Positions 44,708 to 54,630 of a DNA stretch of 64,000 nucleotides are shown piece by piece. Source of the DNA: Flavobacteriales bacterium. GTDB taxonomy: Bacteria > Bacteroidota > Bacteroidia > Flavobacteriales > Flavobacteriaceae. How positions within the stretch are numbered: the stretch's first letter is position 1; every line of letters begins with the position of its first letter. The DNA lies in the NCBI GenBank assembly GCA_011524905.1, contig WTJI01000007.1:1-64000 (forward strand), given 5' to 3'. The position numbers were made by a program, and so were the translations under genes. The notes under the pieces were generated by a model. That model searched no databases. It was not told where the DNA came from and saw only the letters and a list, made by a program, of their open reading frames with translations.

Positions 44708-45481
44708 ATGGCATTACAACTCACCCGACCACTATGTTTTTTTGATTTAGAAACAACAGGAGTCAATATCACAAATGATCGAATCGTAGAGATGGCAGTA
44801 CTCAAACTGCTTCCTGATGGGAGCGAGCAGGAAAAACTGTGGCTTGTAAATCCAGAGATGCCCATCCCTGCAGAGGCGGCTGCTGTCCATGGAATTACGG
44901 ATCAAAAAGTGGCCGATGCTCCTACGTTCAAGGAATTAGCCCCCGAAATTAGTGCTTTTATCTCCCAGTCCGATTTGGCAGGTTTCAATTCCGATCGCTT
45001 TGATATACCGCTTTTGGCCGAAGAAATGCTACGGGCTGATTGTGATTTTGACATGAAAAAACTCAAAACAGTTGATGTGCAAACTGTTTTTCATAAAATG
45101 GAGCAACGCACTCTGACAGCAGCACTCAAGTTCTATTGCCAAGAAGAATTAACTGATGCCCATTCGGCCATGGCTGATACCCGTGCTACATTCAAGGTGT
45201 TGCAAGCTCAAATTGAGCGCTACGAGGAACTGGAACCTTCAGTAGATTTTCTCAATACTTTTACCGCTAGAAGAAAATCCGCTGATCTAGCCGGATTTAT
45301 TGTCTTTGATAAAGAGGGGAAGGAGTGTTTTTCTTTTGGCAAGCACAAAGGCAAAACTGTAGAACAGGTTTTGGAAGAAGAACAAGGTTATTTCGGTTGG
45401 TTGATGAAAGCCGATTTTCCACGCTATACCAAAAAAGTATTAACCCAAATTCGCTTGCGAAAATTTAACAAAGGCGCTTGA
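44708..45481 (+). CDS. DnaQ-like 3'-5' exonuclease
   Basis: 257 residues. The DEDDh exonuclease motifs are FDLETTG (about 13-19), GFNSDRFDIPLLAEE (motif II region) and DAHSAMADTRATF (motif III, His and Asp). The C-terminal 50 residues (CFSFGKHKGKTVEQVLEEEQGYFGWLM, read in parts) match a DUF3820-like module. The protein is a stand-alone proofreading-type nuclease, annotated as DNA polymerase III epsilon in this group. It is 3 bp after E2 and 2 bp before the next ATG, so these are one operon. Confidence 0.92.
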   Translation: MALQLTRPLCFFDLETTGVNITNDRIVEMAVLKLLPDGSEQEKLWLVNPEMPIPAEAAAVHGITDQKVADAPTFKELAPEISAFISQSDLAGFNSDRFDIPLLAEEMLRADCDFDMKKLKTVDVQTVFHKMEQRTLTAALKFYCQEELTDAHSAMADTRATFKVLQAQIERYEELEPSVDFLNTFTARRKSADLAGFIVFDKEGKECFSFGKHKGKTVEQVLEEEQGYFGWLMKADFPRYTKKVLTQIRLRKFNKGA

Positions 45482-45483
45482 GC

Positions 45484-46095
45484 ATGAAAATCCTCTGTAT
45501 TGGCCGTAATTATGCTGATCACATTGCCGAATTAGAAAACGAACGACCTAAAGCACCTGTTGTTTTTATCAAGCCCGATACGACCATAGGTCAGCGCAAT
45601 ACCCCTTTTTACCTTCCTACTTTTTCTAACGATGTGCATCACGAAATTGAATTGATTGTACGTATTAATCGGATTGGAAAACACATACAAGAAAAGTTCG
45701 CCCATAAGTATTACGATCAGATAAGTGTGGGCATAGATTTTACCGCCCGCGACTTACAAGCCCAACTCAAAGCCAAAGGACTTCCTTGGGAAAAATCCAA
45801 ATCTTTTGATGGTGCCACTGTTTTGGGGGATTGGGTCAACAAAAAAAATTTTACCAATTTACAAGACCTACATTTTCATTTAACCAAAAATGGTGAAACA
45901 GTACAAAAGGGGTGCACTCATTTGATGCTCTACACCATTGACCAACTCATTGCTCATGTGTCGCAATACTTTACGTTAAAAATTGGTGACATACTTTTTA
46001 CGGGAACACCTGCTGGGGTAGGGCCCGTTAAAGAGGGCGATGTATTGGAAGGCTTTTTGGAAGACCAAAAGCTACTCCAAGCCAAAATCAAATAA
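45484..46095 (+). CDS. Fumarylacetoacetate hydrolase-family protein
   Basis: 203 residues from the ATG at 45484 (KILCIGRNYADHIAELENE). The metal-binding acidic residues are in HHEIELIVRI and GIDFTARDLQ, and the catalytic GRNYADH and TGTPAGVGPVKEGD segments are standard. Members of the FAH family cleave or decarboxylate 2-oxo acids (for example oxaloacetate decarboxylase or acylpyruvase). The exact substrate is unknown. An upstream TTG is less likely as start. It ends immediately before cinA, whose ATG follows the stop directly. Confidence 0.9.
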   Translation: MKILCIGRNYADHIAELENERPKAPVVFIKPDTTIGQRNTPFYLPTFSNDVHHEIELIVRINRIGKHIQEKFAHKYYDQISVGIDFTARDLQAQLKAKGLPWEKSKSFDGATVLGDWVNKKNFTNLQDLHFHLTKNGETVQKGCTHLMLYTIDQLIAHVSQYFTLKIGDILFTGTPAGVGPVKEGDVLEGFLEDQKLLQAKIK

Positions 46096-47340
46096 ATGAC
46101 AGCAGAACTCATTACTATTGGCGATGAAATTCTCATTGGTCAGATTGTCAACACCAATGCCGTTTTTCTATCTAAATCACTCAATCGCATAGGGATTGAA
46201 GTCATTCAAATCACGTCCGTATCCGATCAACCCGATACGATCAAAAAAGCCTTGGACGAAGCCCGACAACGTGCCGACGTATTGTTATTGACTGGTGGCT
46301 TGGGGCCCACCAATGACGATGTAACCAAGCACACTTTGACGGAATATTTTTCAGATACATTGGTTTGGTATCCCGATATTTTGGAACATATCGAAACGAT
46401 GTTTGCCAAATATGTTCCAACCCCCATTAGTGATTCTAATCGCGAGCAGGCCCTACTTCCCAAACATGCACGTATTTTTAAAAACAGCATTGGTACCGCA
46501 TCAGGCATGTGGTTCGAAGCGGAAGATGTGGTTGTCATATCCATGCCAGGGGTGCCTTATGAAATGAAAGCTTTGATGGAAGAATCCGTACTTCCCGCTC
46601 TACAAGAAAAATTTGAAACCCCACACATCTATCACAAAACGATCATGACCTATGGTTTGGGGGAAAGCGTGATTGCCGAACGGATTGCTGATTGGGAAGC
46701 CCAATTACCAGCACATATCAAATTGGCTTATTTGCCTAGTTTGGGACGGGTCCGTTTGCGGTTATCTACTAAAGGTCCAGACGCAACGGTTTTAGAAGCA
46801 CAGGTTAATGAAGTGGTGGCTCAGTTACGCCCTTTAATTGAAGATATCTATTATGGAGAGGAAGAAGACCAGCCGATAGAAGTACTCATTGGAAAACGCT
46901 TGGTAGAAAAGAACCAAACCCTTGCCATTGCTGAAAGTTGCACGGGTGGGGCCCTGTCAAGCCGCATCACAGCCAAAGCAGGTGCCTCGGCCTTTTTCTT
47001 GGGTAGCAGTATTACCTATGCTACCGTTTCCAAAACGCAATTATTGGGTGTAGATGCAGCGCTGATAGCCGAAAAGGGAGTTGTCAGTGGCCCCGTAGCC
47101 GAGGCCATGGCACTTGGTGTACAGCAAGCCCTTGGAGCCGATTATGCGCTAGCCACAACAGGAAACGCTGGCCCAACCGCTTTAGAAGGTAAGGCCCCTG
47201 TGGGTACGGTATTTATTGGATTGGCAACGCCTACTGGTGTAGAAAGCTTTGAATTTACAATGGGTAAAAACCGGGAAAGGGTCATTCAAAAGTCGGTCAA
47301 TAAAGCCTTTGAGTTGTTGTTTAAAGTCTTACATAGATAG
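46096..47340 (+). CDS. cinA: CinA-family protein (MoaB-like plus NMN amidase domains)
   Basis: 414 residues: an N-terminal MoCF domain (ELITIGDEILIGQIVNTN, LLTGGLGPTNDDVTKHTL, MPGVPYEMKAL) and a C-terminal CinA domain (LAIAESCTGGALSSRI, FFLGSSITYATVSK, TGNAGPTALEGKAPVG). The C-domain hydrolyses nicotinamide mononucleotide (PncC activity); the N-domain acts on ADP-ribose in related proteins. The protein therefore belongs to pyridine nucleotide salvage. It closes the operon started by the E2 gene. Confidence 0.95.
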   Translation: MTAELITIGDEILIGQIVNTNAVFLSKSLNRIGIEVIQITSVSDQPDTIKKALDEARQRADVLLLTGGLGPTNDDVTKHTLTEYFSDTLVWYPDILEHIETMFAKYVPTPISDSNREQALLPKHARIFKNSIGTASGMWFEAEDVVVISMPGVPYEMKALMEESVLPALQEKFETPHIYHKTIMTYGLGESVIAERIADWEAQLPAHIKLAYLPSLGRVRLRLSTKGPDATVLEAQVNEVVAQLRPLIEDIYYGEEEDQPIEVLIGKRLVEKNQTLAIAESCTGGALSSRITAKAGASAFFLGSSITYATVSKTQLLGVDAALIAEKGVVSGPVAEAMALGVQQALGADYALATTGNAGPTALEGKAPVGTVFIGLATPTGVESFEFTMGKNRERVIQKSVNKAFELLFKVLHR

Positions 47341-47375
47341 TAAAAAGAACATAAAATTTATTTCCCAATAAGTTT

Positions 47376-47405
47376 TTGATACTCGCATAAATAAATGTAA
47401 ATTTG
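47376..47405 (+). promoter_or_regulatory. Promoter of the rpmB operon
   Basis: TTG (47376-47378), 19-bp spacer and TAAATTTG (47398-47405) are a near-ideal Bacteroidota promoter, 30 bp before the ATG of rpmB. Confidence 0.75.
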
Positions 47406-47435
47406 CGTCCGATTTAATGCAAACACCTTTAGTAT

Positions 47436-47672
47436 ATGGCCAAAGTTTGTGAGATAACTGGTAAGAAAGTGATGTTTGGGAACAATGTTTCCCACGCGAT
47501 GAACAAAACGCGTCGTCGTTTTGACATCAATTTGATAAAAAAACGTTTTTACATCCCAGAGGAAGACAAGTGGATTACGCTCAAGTTAAAAGCCTCTGCT
47601 CTTAAAACGATTAATAAAAAAGGCCTTAGCGCAGTCTTAAAAGAAGCACGCGCCCAAGGTGTATTAAAATAA
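47436..47672 (+). CDS. rpmB: 50S ribosomal protein L28
   Basis: 78 residues: [28 protein letters not shown] and [19 protein letters not shown], the normal L28. It lies near the E site and is basic throughout. It is first of the conserved rpmB-rpmG-DUF4295-ftsY order and is separated from rpmG by 8 bp. Confidence 0.98.
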   Translation: MAKVCEITGKKVMFGNNVSHAMNKTRRRFDINLIKKRFYIPEEDKWITLKLKASALKTINKKGLSAVLKEARAQGVLK

Positions 47673-47680
47673 GCTAGGAC

Positions 47681-47863
47681 ATGGCAAAAAAAGGCAATCG
47701 CGTTCAGGTCATTTTAGAATGTACAGAGCACAAAGCATCTGGACAACCTGGAACGTCTCGTTATATTACGACTAAAAACAAAAAGAATACTCCCGATCGT
47801 TTGGAGATTAAAAAATTCAACCCCATTTTGAAAAAAATGACGGTTCACAAAGAAATTAAATAG
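47681..47863 (+). CDS. rpmG: 50S ribosomal protein L33
   Basis: 60 residues with [30 protein letters not shown]. Only one cysteine is present, so it is a zinc-free (C-minus) L33. The DUF4295 gene begins 2 bp after its stop. Confidence 0.97.
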   Translation: MAKKGNRVQVILECTEHKASGQPGTSRYITTKNKKNTPDRLEIKKFNPILKKMTVHKEIK

Positions 47864-47865
47864 TC

Positions 47866-48018
47866 ATGGCAAAGAAATCAGTAGCAACCTTACAAACCGG
47901 CTCTAAGCGATTGACAAAGGCAATCAAAATGGTCAAGAAAGAAGGCTCAACCGGTTATTCTTTCGTAGAAACGATTCTTCCACCCGATTTGGTAAATGAT
48001 TGGTTGGATAAAAAGTAA
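47866..48018 (+). CDS. DUF4295 small basic ribosome-associated protein
   Basis: 50 residues, MAKKSVATLQTGSKRLTKAI and then MVKKEGSTGYSFVETILPP ending DLVNDWLDKK. The family is restricted to Bacteroidota and always found behind rpmG. From memory, cryo-EM work on a Flavobacterium ribosome assigned an extra 50S protein (named bL38) that I believe is this family; I cannot confirm that here. The basic N-terminal half fits rRNA contact. It is separated from ftsY by a terminator. Confidence 0.9.
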   Translation: MAKKSVATLQTGSKRLTKAIKMVKKEGSTGYSFVETILPPDLVNDWLDKK

Positions 48019-48039
48019 ATCCCATCCCTATGGGTATAG

Positions 48040-48066
48040 AAAAGCTACTTTACAGTAGCTTTTTTT
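48040..48066 (+). terminator. Terminator between DUF4295 and ftsY
   Basis: Stem AGCTACT/AGTAGCT (48043-48049 with 48054-48060, 4-nt loop) is followed by six T (48061-48066). A small CCCAT/ATGGG hairpin precedes it (48021-48035). ftsY begins 10 bp downstream, so the terminator may be leaky. Confidence 0.85.
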
Positions 48067-48076
48067 GTATCTGATT

Positions 48077-49036
48077 ATGAGTAAACTCAACAAGCTTTTC
48101 ACCGCAGAAAAAAAACGCCGCCTAGCAGAAGGACTGCAGTCGAGTCAACGCTCATTCTTTTCTAAATTAGGTACAGCAGTAGCTGGTCGGACTTCTATAG
48201 ACGAAGATCTACTTGATGAACTCGAAGGCGTTTTGATACAATCTGATGTGGGGGTCACAACTACTGTCAAGATAATTGAATCCATCGAAGCCCGTGTGGC
48301 TCAAGATAAGTATTTAGGTTCCGATGTATTGGGTCAATTGCTGACAGAAGAGATTACCCGAATATTGGTTCCCCCTGATGCGGTTGCAACACCCCAAGAT
48401 TTCTCAGCATCATTGAAACACCAACCCGAGGTAATCATGGTCGTTGGTGTTAATGGCGTTGGTAAAACGACTACGATTGGGAAGTTAGCCCATCAATACA
48501 ACCAAGCGGGTAAAAAAGTTATTCTGGGCGCAGCCGACACCTTTCGAGCTGGGGCCATTGATCAACTTCAGATATGGGCCGATAGAGTAGGGGTGCCTTT
48601 GGTTAAGCAAGCCATGGGTAGTGATCCTGCCTCCGTGGCCTTCGATACTTTGCAATCCGCTGTTGCTCAAAAAGCCGATGTCGTCTTGATTGATACTGCT
48701 GGAAGATTGCACAATAAAGTCAACTTGATGAACGAATTGTCCAAAGTTAAACGAGTGATGGACAAAATTGTCCCAAAAGCTCCACACGAAGTTTTATTAG
48801 TATTAGATGGTTCGACAGGGCAAAATGCCTTTGAACAGGCCAAGCAGTTTACTGCTGCTACAGAGGTTACGGCATTAGCCATCACCAAATTGGATGGAAC
48901 GGCCAAAGGGGGTGTTGTAATGGGTATTTCAGATCAGTTTCAAATTCCTGTAAAATATATTGGCGTCGGTGAAGGCATTGAGGACTTACAACCCTTTGAT
49001 CCCGCTGCCTTTGTATTCTCATTTTTTAATGCTTAA
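48077..49036 (+). CDS. ftsY: Signal recognition particle receptor FtsY
   Basis: 319 residues from the ATG at 48077. An N-domain (about 1-100) precedes the G-domain with GVNGVGKTTTIGKLA (P-loop), ADTFRAGA, DTAGR, and TKLDGTAKGG. It lacks the long acidic A-domain of E. coli FtsY, as usual in this phylum. It receives the SRP-ribosome complex at the membrane. The downstream alpha/beta hydrolase gene begins 4 bp after the stop. Confidence 0.97.
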   Translation: MSKLNKLFTAEKKRRLAEGLQSSQRSFFSKLGTAVAGRTSIDEDLLDELEGVLIQSDVGVTTTVKIIESIEARVAQDKYLGSDVLGQLLTEEITRILVPPDAVATPQDFSASLKHQPEVIMVVGVNGVGKTTTIGKLAHQYNQAGKKVILGAADTFRAGAIDQLQIWADRVGVPLVKQAMGSDPASVAFDTLQSAVAQKADVVLIDTAGRLHNKVNLMNELSKVKRVMDKIVPKAPHEVLLVLDGSTGQNAFEQAKQFTAATEVTALAITKLDGTAKGGVVMGISDQFQIPVKYIGVGEGIEDLQPFDPAAFVFSFFNA

Positions 49037-49040
49037 ACAT

Positions 49041-50057
49041 ATGTCAATCGCTAAAAAAATAGGTCTCGGATTTCTAGTAATCATATTGCTTTATGTGGTG
49101 GGCCCCACGCCAGCAATGCCGATCTTGGAAAAACCCCTCCCGCAAGTTCCAGTTGATCTGGTAGTGCTTGAAACATTTGTTCAAAATAAAGAAGCTGCTG
49201 TTGGAGATATTCGGCCAGGGAATGCATCTCGTATTATTTTTGCCGATAGTATTCCACAAAAAACACCCTACAGTGTGGTGTATTTTCATGGTTTTCCTGC
49301 CTCCGCAGAAGAAGGTGCTCCTTTTCACACTATGGTAGCCAAATCCCTTGGTGCCAATCTCTACCTGCCGCGTTTATATGGGCACGGACGCCAGGAAAAA
49401 GAGCCGCTTTTAGATTACACGGCCGATGCCTTTTTGGATAGTGGTCGAGAAGCACTAGCCATCGCCAAATCTCTTGGAGAGAAAGTTATTGTCCTTGCTA
49501 CTTCTAATGGAGCTACGCTAGCACTTACCCTGGGCGACGATCCAGAAATTGCCGCCATGGGTCTTTATTCTCCAAACATTAAAATCAAAGATGAGCGCGC
49601 CTTTTTACTGACTTGGCCCTGGGGGCTGCAGTTAGCAAGATTGATCAAGGGCGGGAAGTACAATTACATGTCTGATATAACCCCTGAAAAAGAAAAGTTC
49701 AATACGACATTTTACAGATTGGAAGCCCTTTTACACGTCCAAAAGCTGGTTGAAACTGCCATGACCCCAGCAACCTTTGCAAAAATAAAAGCACCCGTAT
49801 TTATGGGCTATTATTATAAAAATGATAGTCTGCAAGACGATACCGTTCGAGTGGAGGATATGTTGGTGATGTTTGATCAATTGGGTACGCCCGATACACT
49901 AAAACGGAAACAGGCTTTTCCCGAAGCCAAAAGCCATGTAATTACGTCCTATTTGAATACCGATATATATAGCGAAGTTGCGCAAGAAACAACAGCTTTT
50001 CTTCGGGCCCAACTTCATTTACCAAATCAAACTATTGATAGCTTGTCTCAACCCTAG
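49041..50057 (+). CDS. Alpha/beta-hydrolase-fold protein with N-terminal membrane anchor
   Basis: 338 residues from the ATG at 49041. A hydrophobic segment at about 6-19 (IGLGFLVIILLYVVG) is an uncleaved anchor or signal. The alpha/beta-hydrolase core has the oxyanion HGFPASAEEGAP, the nucleophile elbow LATSNGATLAL (Ser in ATSNGA), and a C-terminal histidine in EAKSHVITSY. The substrate is unknown. An ATG four codons earlier (49029) overlaps ftsY and is a possible start. It is followed by rimO after 8 bp. Confidence 0.82.
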   Translation: MSIAKKIGLGFLVIILLYVVGPTPAMPILEKPLPQVPVDLVVLETFVQNKEAAVGDIRPGNASRIIFADSIPQKTPYSVVYFHGFPASAEEGAPFHTMVAKSLGANLYLPRLYGHGRQEKEPLLDYTADAFLDSGREALAIAKSLGEKVIVLATSNGATLALTLGDDPEIAAMGLYSPNIKIKDERAFLLTWPWGLQLARLIKGGKYNYMSDITPEKEKFNTTFYRLEALLHVQKLVETAMTPATFAKIKAPVFMGYYYKNDSLQDDTVRVEDMLVMFDQLGTPDTLKRKQAFPEAKSHVITSYLNTDIYSEVAQETTAFLRAQLHLPNQTIDSLSQP

Positions 50058-50065
50058 ATATTTTT

Positions 50066-51373
50066 ATGCGTACTAAAAGCCGCCAGCAGAACACCATTAA
50101 TGTTATTACCTTAGGGTGTTCTAAGAACTTATACGATTCAGAAGTATTGATGGGTCAGCTGCAAGCTGCTGGAAAGTCGGTTGTTCACGAAAAAGAAGGC
50201 AATATTGTGGTGGTCAATACTTGTGGTTTCATAGGCGATGCCAAAGAAGAATCTGTAAACACTATATTAGAACAAATCCAAAAAAAAGAACGGGGCGAGG
50301 TAGATCGAGTCTATGTAACAGGCTGTTTAAGCGAACGCTACAAGCCTGATTTAGAAACGGAAATCCCACAAGTGGATCAGTATTTTGGCACGACAGATTT
50401 ACCCCAACTACTAAAAGTACTAGGGGCCGACTATAAACATGAACTTCTTGGGGAACGATTGACAACCACGCCTAAAAACTACGCCTATCTCAAAATAGCT
50501 GAAGGCTGTGATCGACCTTGTTCTTTTTGTGCTATTCCGTTGATGCGTGGAAAACACAAGTCTAAAACGATTGAAACTTTAGTAAAGGAAGCAGCTTACT
50601 TAGCTGCTGAGGGTGTCAAAGAATTAATTCTAATTGCCCAAGACCTGACCTACTATGGCTTGGATTTATATAAAGAACGTCGGTTGGCGGATTTGCTTCG
50701 CGCCTTGGTTGCAGTAGAAGGAATAGAGTGGATACGATTGCATTATGCCTTTCCTACTGGTTTTCCTATGGAGGTATTAGAAGTCATGCGGCAAGAGCCA
50801 AAAATTTGTAATTACATTGATATTCCCTTGCAGCATATTTCAGACCCCATACTCAAATCAATGCGTCGAGGGACAACACAAGCTAAAACGACCAAGTTAT
50901 TAAAAGCGTTTAGAGCAGCGGTACCCGAAATGGCAATACGTACTTCTTTAATTGTTGGTTATCCAGGAGAAACAGAAGCCGATTTTGACACCTTAAAGCA
51001 ATGGGTACGGGCAATGCGCTTTGACCGTTTGGGGTGTTTTACCTACAGTCATGAAGAGAACACCCATGCCTTTGGCTTGGAAGATGATATTCCAGAAACT
51101 GTCAAGCAAGCCCGAGCGGATGAGATTATGGCCATACAAACGGAAATTTCTCGTGAAAAAAACCAACAGTGGATCGGAAAAACTCTTCGTTGTATGATTG
51201 ATCGCAAAGAAGGGAACTATTTTGTGGGACGCACCGAATATGACTCCCCAGATGTGGATAACGAAGTTTTGGTTTCAGCCCAGGAACACTATTTAAAAAT
51301 TGGGGATTTTGCAACCATCCATATCACGGAGGCTACTGAATTTGATCTCTATGGGGTGCCTAAAGAAAATTAA
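50066..51373 (+). CDS. rimO: Ribosomal protein S12 methylthiotransferase RimO
   Basis: 435 residues. Cys18, Cys53 and Cys87 (N-terminal UPF0004 domain) bind one cluster; the radical-SAM CDRPCSFC (Cys148, Cys152, Cys155) binds the other. A C-terminal TRAM domain (about 370-435) is present. RimO methylthiolates Asp88/89 of ribosomal protein S12. The start reads RTKSRQQNTINVITLGCSKN, typical. bshC follows 24 bp later, probably in one transcript. Confidence 0.97.
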   Translation: MRTKSRQQNTINVITLGCSKNLYDSEVLMGQLQAAGKSVVHEKEGNIVVVNTCGFIGDAKEESVNTILEQIQKKERGEVDRVYVTGCLSERYKPDLETEIPQVDQYFGTTDLPQLLKVLGADYKHELLGERLTTTPKNYAYLKIAEGCDRPCSFCAIPLMRGKHKSKTIETLVKEAAYLAAEGVKELILIAQDLTYYGLDLYKERRLADLLRALVAVEGIEWIRLHYAFPTGFPMEVLEVMRQEPKICNYIDIPLQHISDPILKSMRRGTTQAKTTKLLKAFRAAVPEMAIRTSLIVGYPGETEADFDTLKQWVRAMRFDRLGCFTYSHEENTHAFGLEDDIPETVKQARADEIMAIQTEISREKNQQWIGKTLRCMIDRKEGNYFVGRTEYDSPDVDNEVLVSAQEHYLKIGDFATIHITEATEFDLYGVPKEN

Positions 51374-51397
51374 AATATCTTTACGTAAAGACTGACT

Positions 51398-53005
51398 ATG
51401 AATGTGCATAACATTCCCTACGAAAAGACAGGGTATTTTTCGCCACTCATCCTAGATTATTTAAAGCAGCATCCTGCCTTGTCGTCTTTTTATACGGCCT
51501 TTCCAACGGTGCAAGCTTTACAAGCCCAAGCCCTAGAAAAAACATCTTCATTTTCGGCTTCAAAAAGGAAGGTTTTACAGACTACTTTGAGACAGCAGTA
51601 CGATCAACTGTCTATTTCAGATGCAACCTATACCAATATCAACCGACTTCAGGAGGATAAAACTGTAACCATTACTACTGGGCATCAACTTTGCTTGATG
51701 ACTGGCCCTTTGTTTTTCATCTACAAGATTGTTCAAACCGTCAAGCTTTGTGACCAACTGAATGCTGCAGACACATCACATCATTATGTGCCTGTTTATT
51801 GGATGGCTTCCGAGGACCATGATTTTGAGGAAATCAGTAGTTTTTTGTTTGCTGGCAAAAAGTTTAAGTGGACGCATCCTGAACAAGGGGGCGCAGTAGG
51901 TTCCTTGGATTTGAATTCCTTACAAGCTGTTTTGTCGCTTTTCGAAGCACAATTGCCAACCAGTCATGCTGCGGAGCAACTCAAGAAATTAATTGAAATC
52001 TCCTACAGGGAGAGTGAAAACCTAGCTATGGCGACCCGTAAACTGGTCAATGCCTTGTTTGGGGAATATGGATTGGTTATTGTAGATGGCCATGCACCAG
52101 AATTAAAACAGCAGTTTGTGCCTATAATGGAAGATGAATTAAGGCAATCAAGCTGTCAAACCGCTGTCCAGCAACAAATTGAAACCTTACAGAAAAACTA
52201 TTCCGACTCATATCGTCCACAAGTCAGCCCAAGAGACATTAATTTATTTTATTTATCGACCACTACCCGAAAAAGAATTATTCGCCACCCACAGGGGTAT
52301 CAATTAGATGGAGCATCTGATGTTATAACGAGCCAGCAGTTGATAGATGAACTGCATACCCATCCAGAGCGATTCTCCCCTAACGTCTTGTTGCGGCCAT
52401 TATACCAAGAAGTGATCTTACCAAATGTAGCCTACATAGGGGGTGGGGGTGAGTTGGCTTATTGGTTGGAACTGAGAGCCTATTTCAAATCCCAACAAAC
52501 TACTTTTCCCCTATTAATTCTTCGAAATTCAGCCGTACTAAGCACGGCCAAAACCATTAAAAAAATCTCCAACTTTGGCTTGCATCCTGAGGATTTCTTT
52601 TTGCGACGTACGCCATTGATAAACAAAAAGATCCGGCAAATAAGTAATGTAGATTTAGACCTACAGTTTCTGAAAAAGACGCTGTCTGAGAATTTTACAT
52701 ATTTAGAAAAACTTACCCAGCAGACAGATGCTTCCTTTTTGGGGGCAGTTGCCGCACAGCGTCAAAAACAATTTAATGGGATTGATCATTTAGAAAAACG
52801 CTTGCTCCAAGCCCAAAAGAAAAAACTCAAAGATCAAGTTGAGCGACTGACTCAACTTTATGAAAGCCTTTTTCCCGAAGAAAAGCTGCAAGAGCGTCAG
52901 CTAAATTTCACTACTTTTTACCTCGAATACGGTATCCATTTTATTCCCAATTTAATGCAAGCATTTGATCCTTTAGGTCAAAATTTGGTATGGATTGATG
53001 GCTGA
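51398..53005 (+). CDS. bshC: Bacillithiol biosynthesis cysteine-adding enzyme BshC
   Basis: 535 residues, the usual BshC length. Motifs: VTITTGHQLCLMTGPLFFIYKI (read in part), PVYWMASEDHDFEE and PNVAYIGGGGELAYWLELR. BshC ligates cysteine to GlcN-malate, the last step of bacillithiol synthesis. It implies bacillithiol is a thiol buffer in this organism; bshA and bshB are not in the window. No truncation is seen. Confidence 0.96.
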   Translation: MNVHNIPYEKTGYFSPLILDYLKQHPALSSFYTAFPTVQALQAQALEKTSSFSASKRKVLQTTLRQQYDQLSISDATYTNINRLQEDKTVTITTGHQLCLMTGPLFFIYKIVQTVKLCDQLNAADTSHHYVPVYWMASEDHDFEEISSFLFAGKKFKWTHPEQGGAVGSLDLNSLQAVLSLFEAQLPTSHAAEQLKKLIEISYRESENLAMATRKLVNALFGEYGLVIVDGHAPELKQQFVPIMEDELRQSSCQTAVQQQIETLQKNYSDSYRPQVSPRDINLFYLSTTTRKRIIRHPQGYQLDGASDVITSQQLIDELHTHPERFSPNVLLRPLYQEVILPNVAYIGGGGELAYWLELRAYFKSQQTTFPLLILRNSAVLSTAKTIKKISNFGLHPEDFFLRRTPLINKKIRQISNVDLDLQFLKKTLSENFTYLEKLTQQTDASFLGAVAAQRQKQFNGIDHLEKRLLQAQKKKLKDQVERLTQLYESLFPEEKLQERQLNFTTFYLEYGIHFIPNLMQAFDPLGQNLVWIDG

Positions 53006-53070
53006 CAAATTAATATTGTTACGGGTATAAAAACCTAAAATTAAGTCGCTATTCCCCGATGAAATAATTG

Positions 53071-53079
53071 TATTTTTAC
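53071..53079 (+). promoter_or_regulatory. -7-like box right before guaA
   Basis: TATTTTTAC ends 2 bp before the guaA ATG at 53082. The same spacing occurs before recR. A leaderless transcript would be expected. Confidence 0.4.
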
Positions 53080-53081
53080 CC

Positions 53082-54611
53082 ATGCAAGAAAAAGTTCTAA
53101 TCCTTGATTTTGGGTCACAATACACCCAATTGATTGCGCGAAGAGTGCGAGAATTAAACACCTATTGCGAAATCTTTCCATACAACAAAATCCCCAAAGA
53201 TCTTTCTGATTACAAGGCAGTTATTCTTTCGGGTTCCCCATTTTCGGTTCGTTCAGACGATGCCTTACATCCAGATTTGTCAGCCATAAGAGGGAGAAAA
53301 CCTTTATTAGCGGTATGCTATGGCGCACAATACCTGGCCCATTTTTCTGGAGGTCAAGTCAGCCCTTCCAATACACGTGAATACGGGCGGGCCAATCTGT
53401 CCTTTCATGATCCGAATAGTCTTTTATTTGCTGATGTGCCAGCGCATAGTCAAGTATGGATGAGTCATAGTGACACGATTGAAAAATTACCCCAGGGCGG
53501 TGTTTTACTGGCTAGCACAGTTGATGTCAAACACGCTGCTTATCGTATCGAAGGAGAAGAAACCTATGGCTTGCAATTTCATCCAGAAGTATACCACAGT
53601 CAGGATGGAAAACAAATTTTGTCAAATTTCTTGACGCGAATCGCAAAGGTAGCAGCTGATTGGACACCCGATTCTTTTGTTGATATGACTGTTGCTGAAT
53701 TAAAAACCAAAATCGGAGCTGAAAAAGTGATTTTGGGTCTTTCGGGTGGAGTCGATTCTACCGTAGCTGCTGTTTTATTACACCGCGCTATTGGTGATCA
53801 GCTCACTTGTATCTTTGTCAACAATGGCTTATTACGAAAAGACGAATACGACCAAGTTTTGCAACAATACGAAGGTATGGGGCTTCATGTCAAGGGTGTT
53901 GATGCTAGTGCAATATTCTTAACCGCTTTGGCTAATGTGAGTGATCCCGAAGGGAAAAGAAAAATAATCGGAAAAACCTTTATCGATGTTTTCGATGCGG
54001 AAGCCAAAAAGGTTGATGGCGCAGCTTGGTTGGGTCAGGGTACTATTTACCCAGACGTGATTGAATCAGTCTCAGTAAATGGGCCTTCGGTTACAATTAA
54101 ATCCCATCACAACGTGGGTGGGCTACCAGATTATATGCAGCTGAAAATCGTAGAACCCCTTCGGATGTTGTTTAAAGACGAGGTGCGCAGAGTGGGTAAG
54201 AGTTTGGAGATTGATTCTGATATCTTAGGTCGTCACCCTTTTCCGGGGCCTGGTCTTGCAATTCGAATATTAGGTGATATAACAGCCGAAAAAGTCAAGA
54301 TGCTTCAAGAAGTAGATGCGCTATTTATTCAAGGATTAAAGCGCGCAGGCCTCTATGATCAGATATGGCAAGCTGGGGCCATTTTACTGCCCGTTCAATC
54401 AGTTGGTGTTATGGGAGACGAACGCACCTATGAAAAATGTGTTGCTCTGCGGGCAGTTGAATCTACTGATGGGATGACAGCCGATTGGGTCGATTTACCT
54501 TACGCTTTCTTGCAAGATATTTCGAATCAAATCATCAATAAAGTACCTGGTATAAATAGGGTTGTCTATGATATAAGCTCCAAACCGCCAGCTACCATTG
54601 AATGGGAATAG
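53082..54611 (+). CDS. guaA: GMP synthase (glutamine-hydrolysing)
   Basis: 509 residues. The class I amidotransferase domain has the nucleophile in [13 protein letters not shown] (Cys near 79) and HPEVYHS; the ATP-pyrophosphatase domain has [13 protein letters not shown], and the C-terminal dimerisation part contains [14 protein letters not shown]. It converts XMP to GMP. It carries all the key residues. It is followed by the LysM gene after 19 bp. Confidence 0.98.
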   Translation: MQEKVLILDFGSQYTQLIARRVRELNTYCEIFPYNKIPKDLSDYKAVILSGSPFSVRSDDALHPDLSAIRGRKPLLAVCYGAQYLAHFSGGQVSPSNTREYGRANLSFHDPNSLLFADVPAHSQVWMSHSDTIEKLPQGGVLLASTVDVKHAAYRIEGEETYGLQFHPEVYHSQDGKQILSNFLTRIAKVAADWTPDSFVDMTVAELKTKIGAEKVILGLSGGVDSTVAAVLLHRAIGDQLTCIFVNNGLLRKDEYDQVLQQYEGMGLHVKGVDASAIFLTALANVSDPEGKRKIIGKTFIDVFDAEAKKVDGAAWLGQGTIYPDVIESVSVNGPSVTIKSHHNVGGLPDYMQLKIVEPLRMLFKDEVRRVGKSLEIDSDILGRHPFPGPGLAIRILGDITAEKVKMLQEVDALFIQGLKRAGLYDQIWQAGAILLPVQSVGVMGDERTYEKCVALRAVESTDGMTADWVDLPYAFLQDISNQIINKVPGINRVVYDISSKPPATIEWE

Positions 54612-54630
54612 TTTTTGATATATTTAGCAC

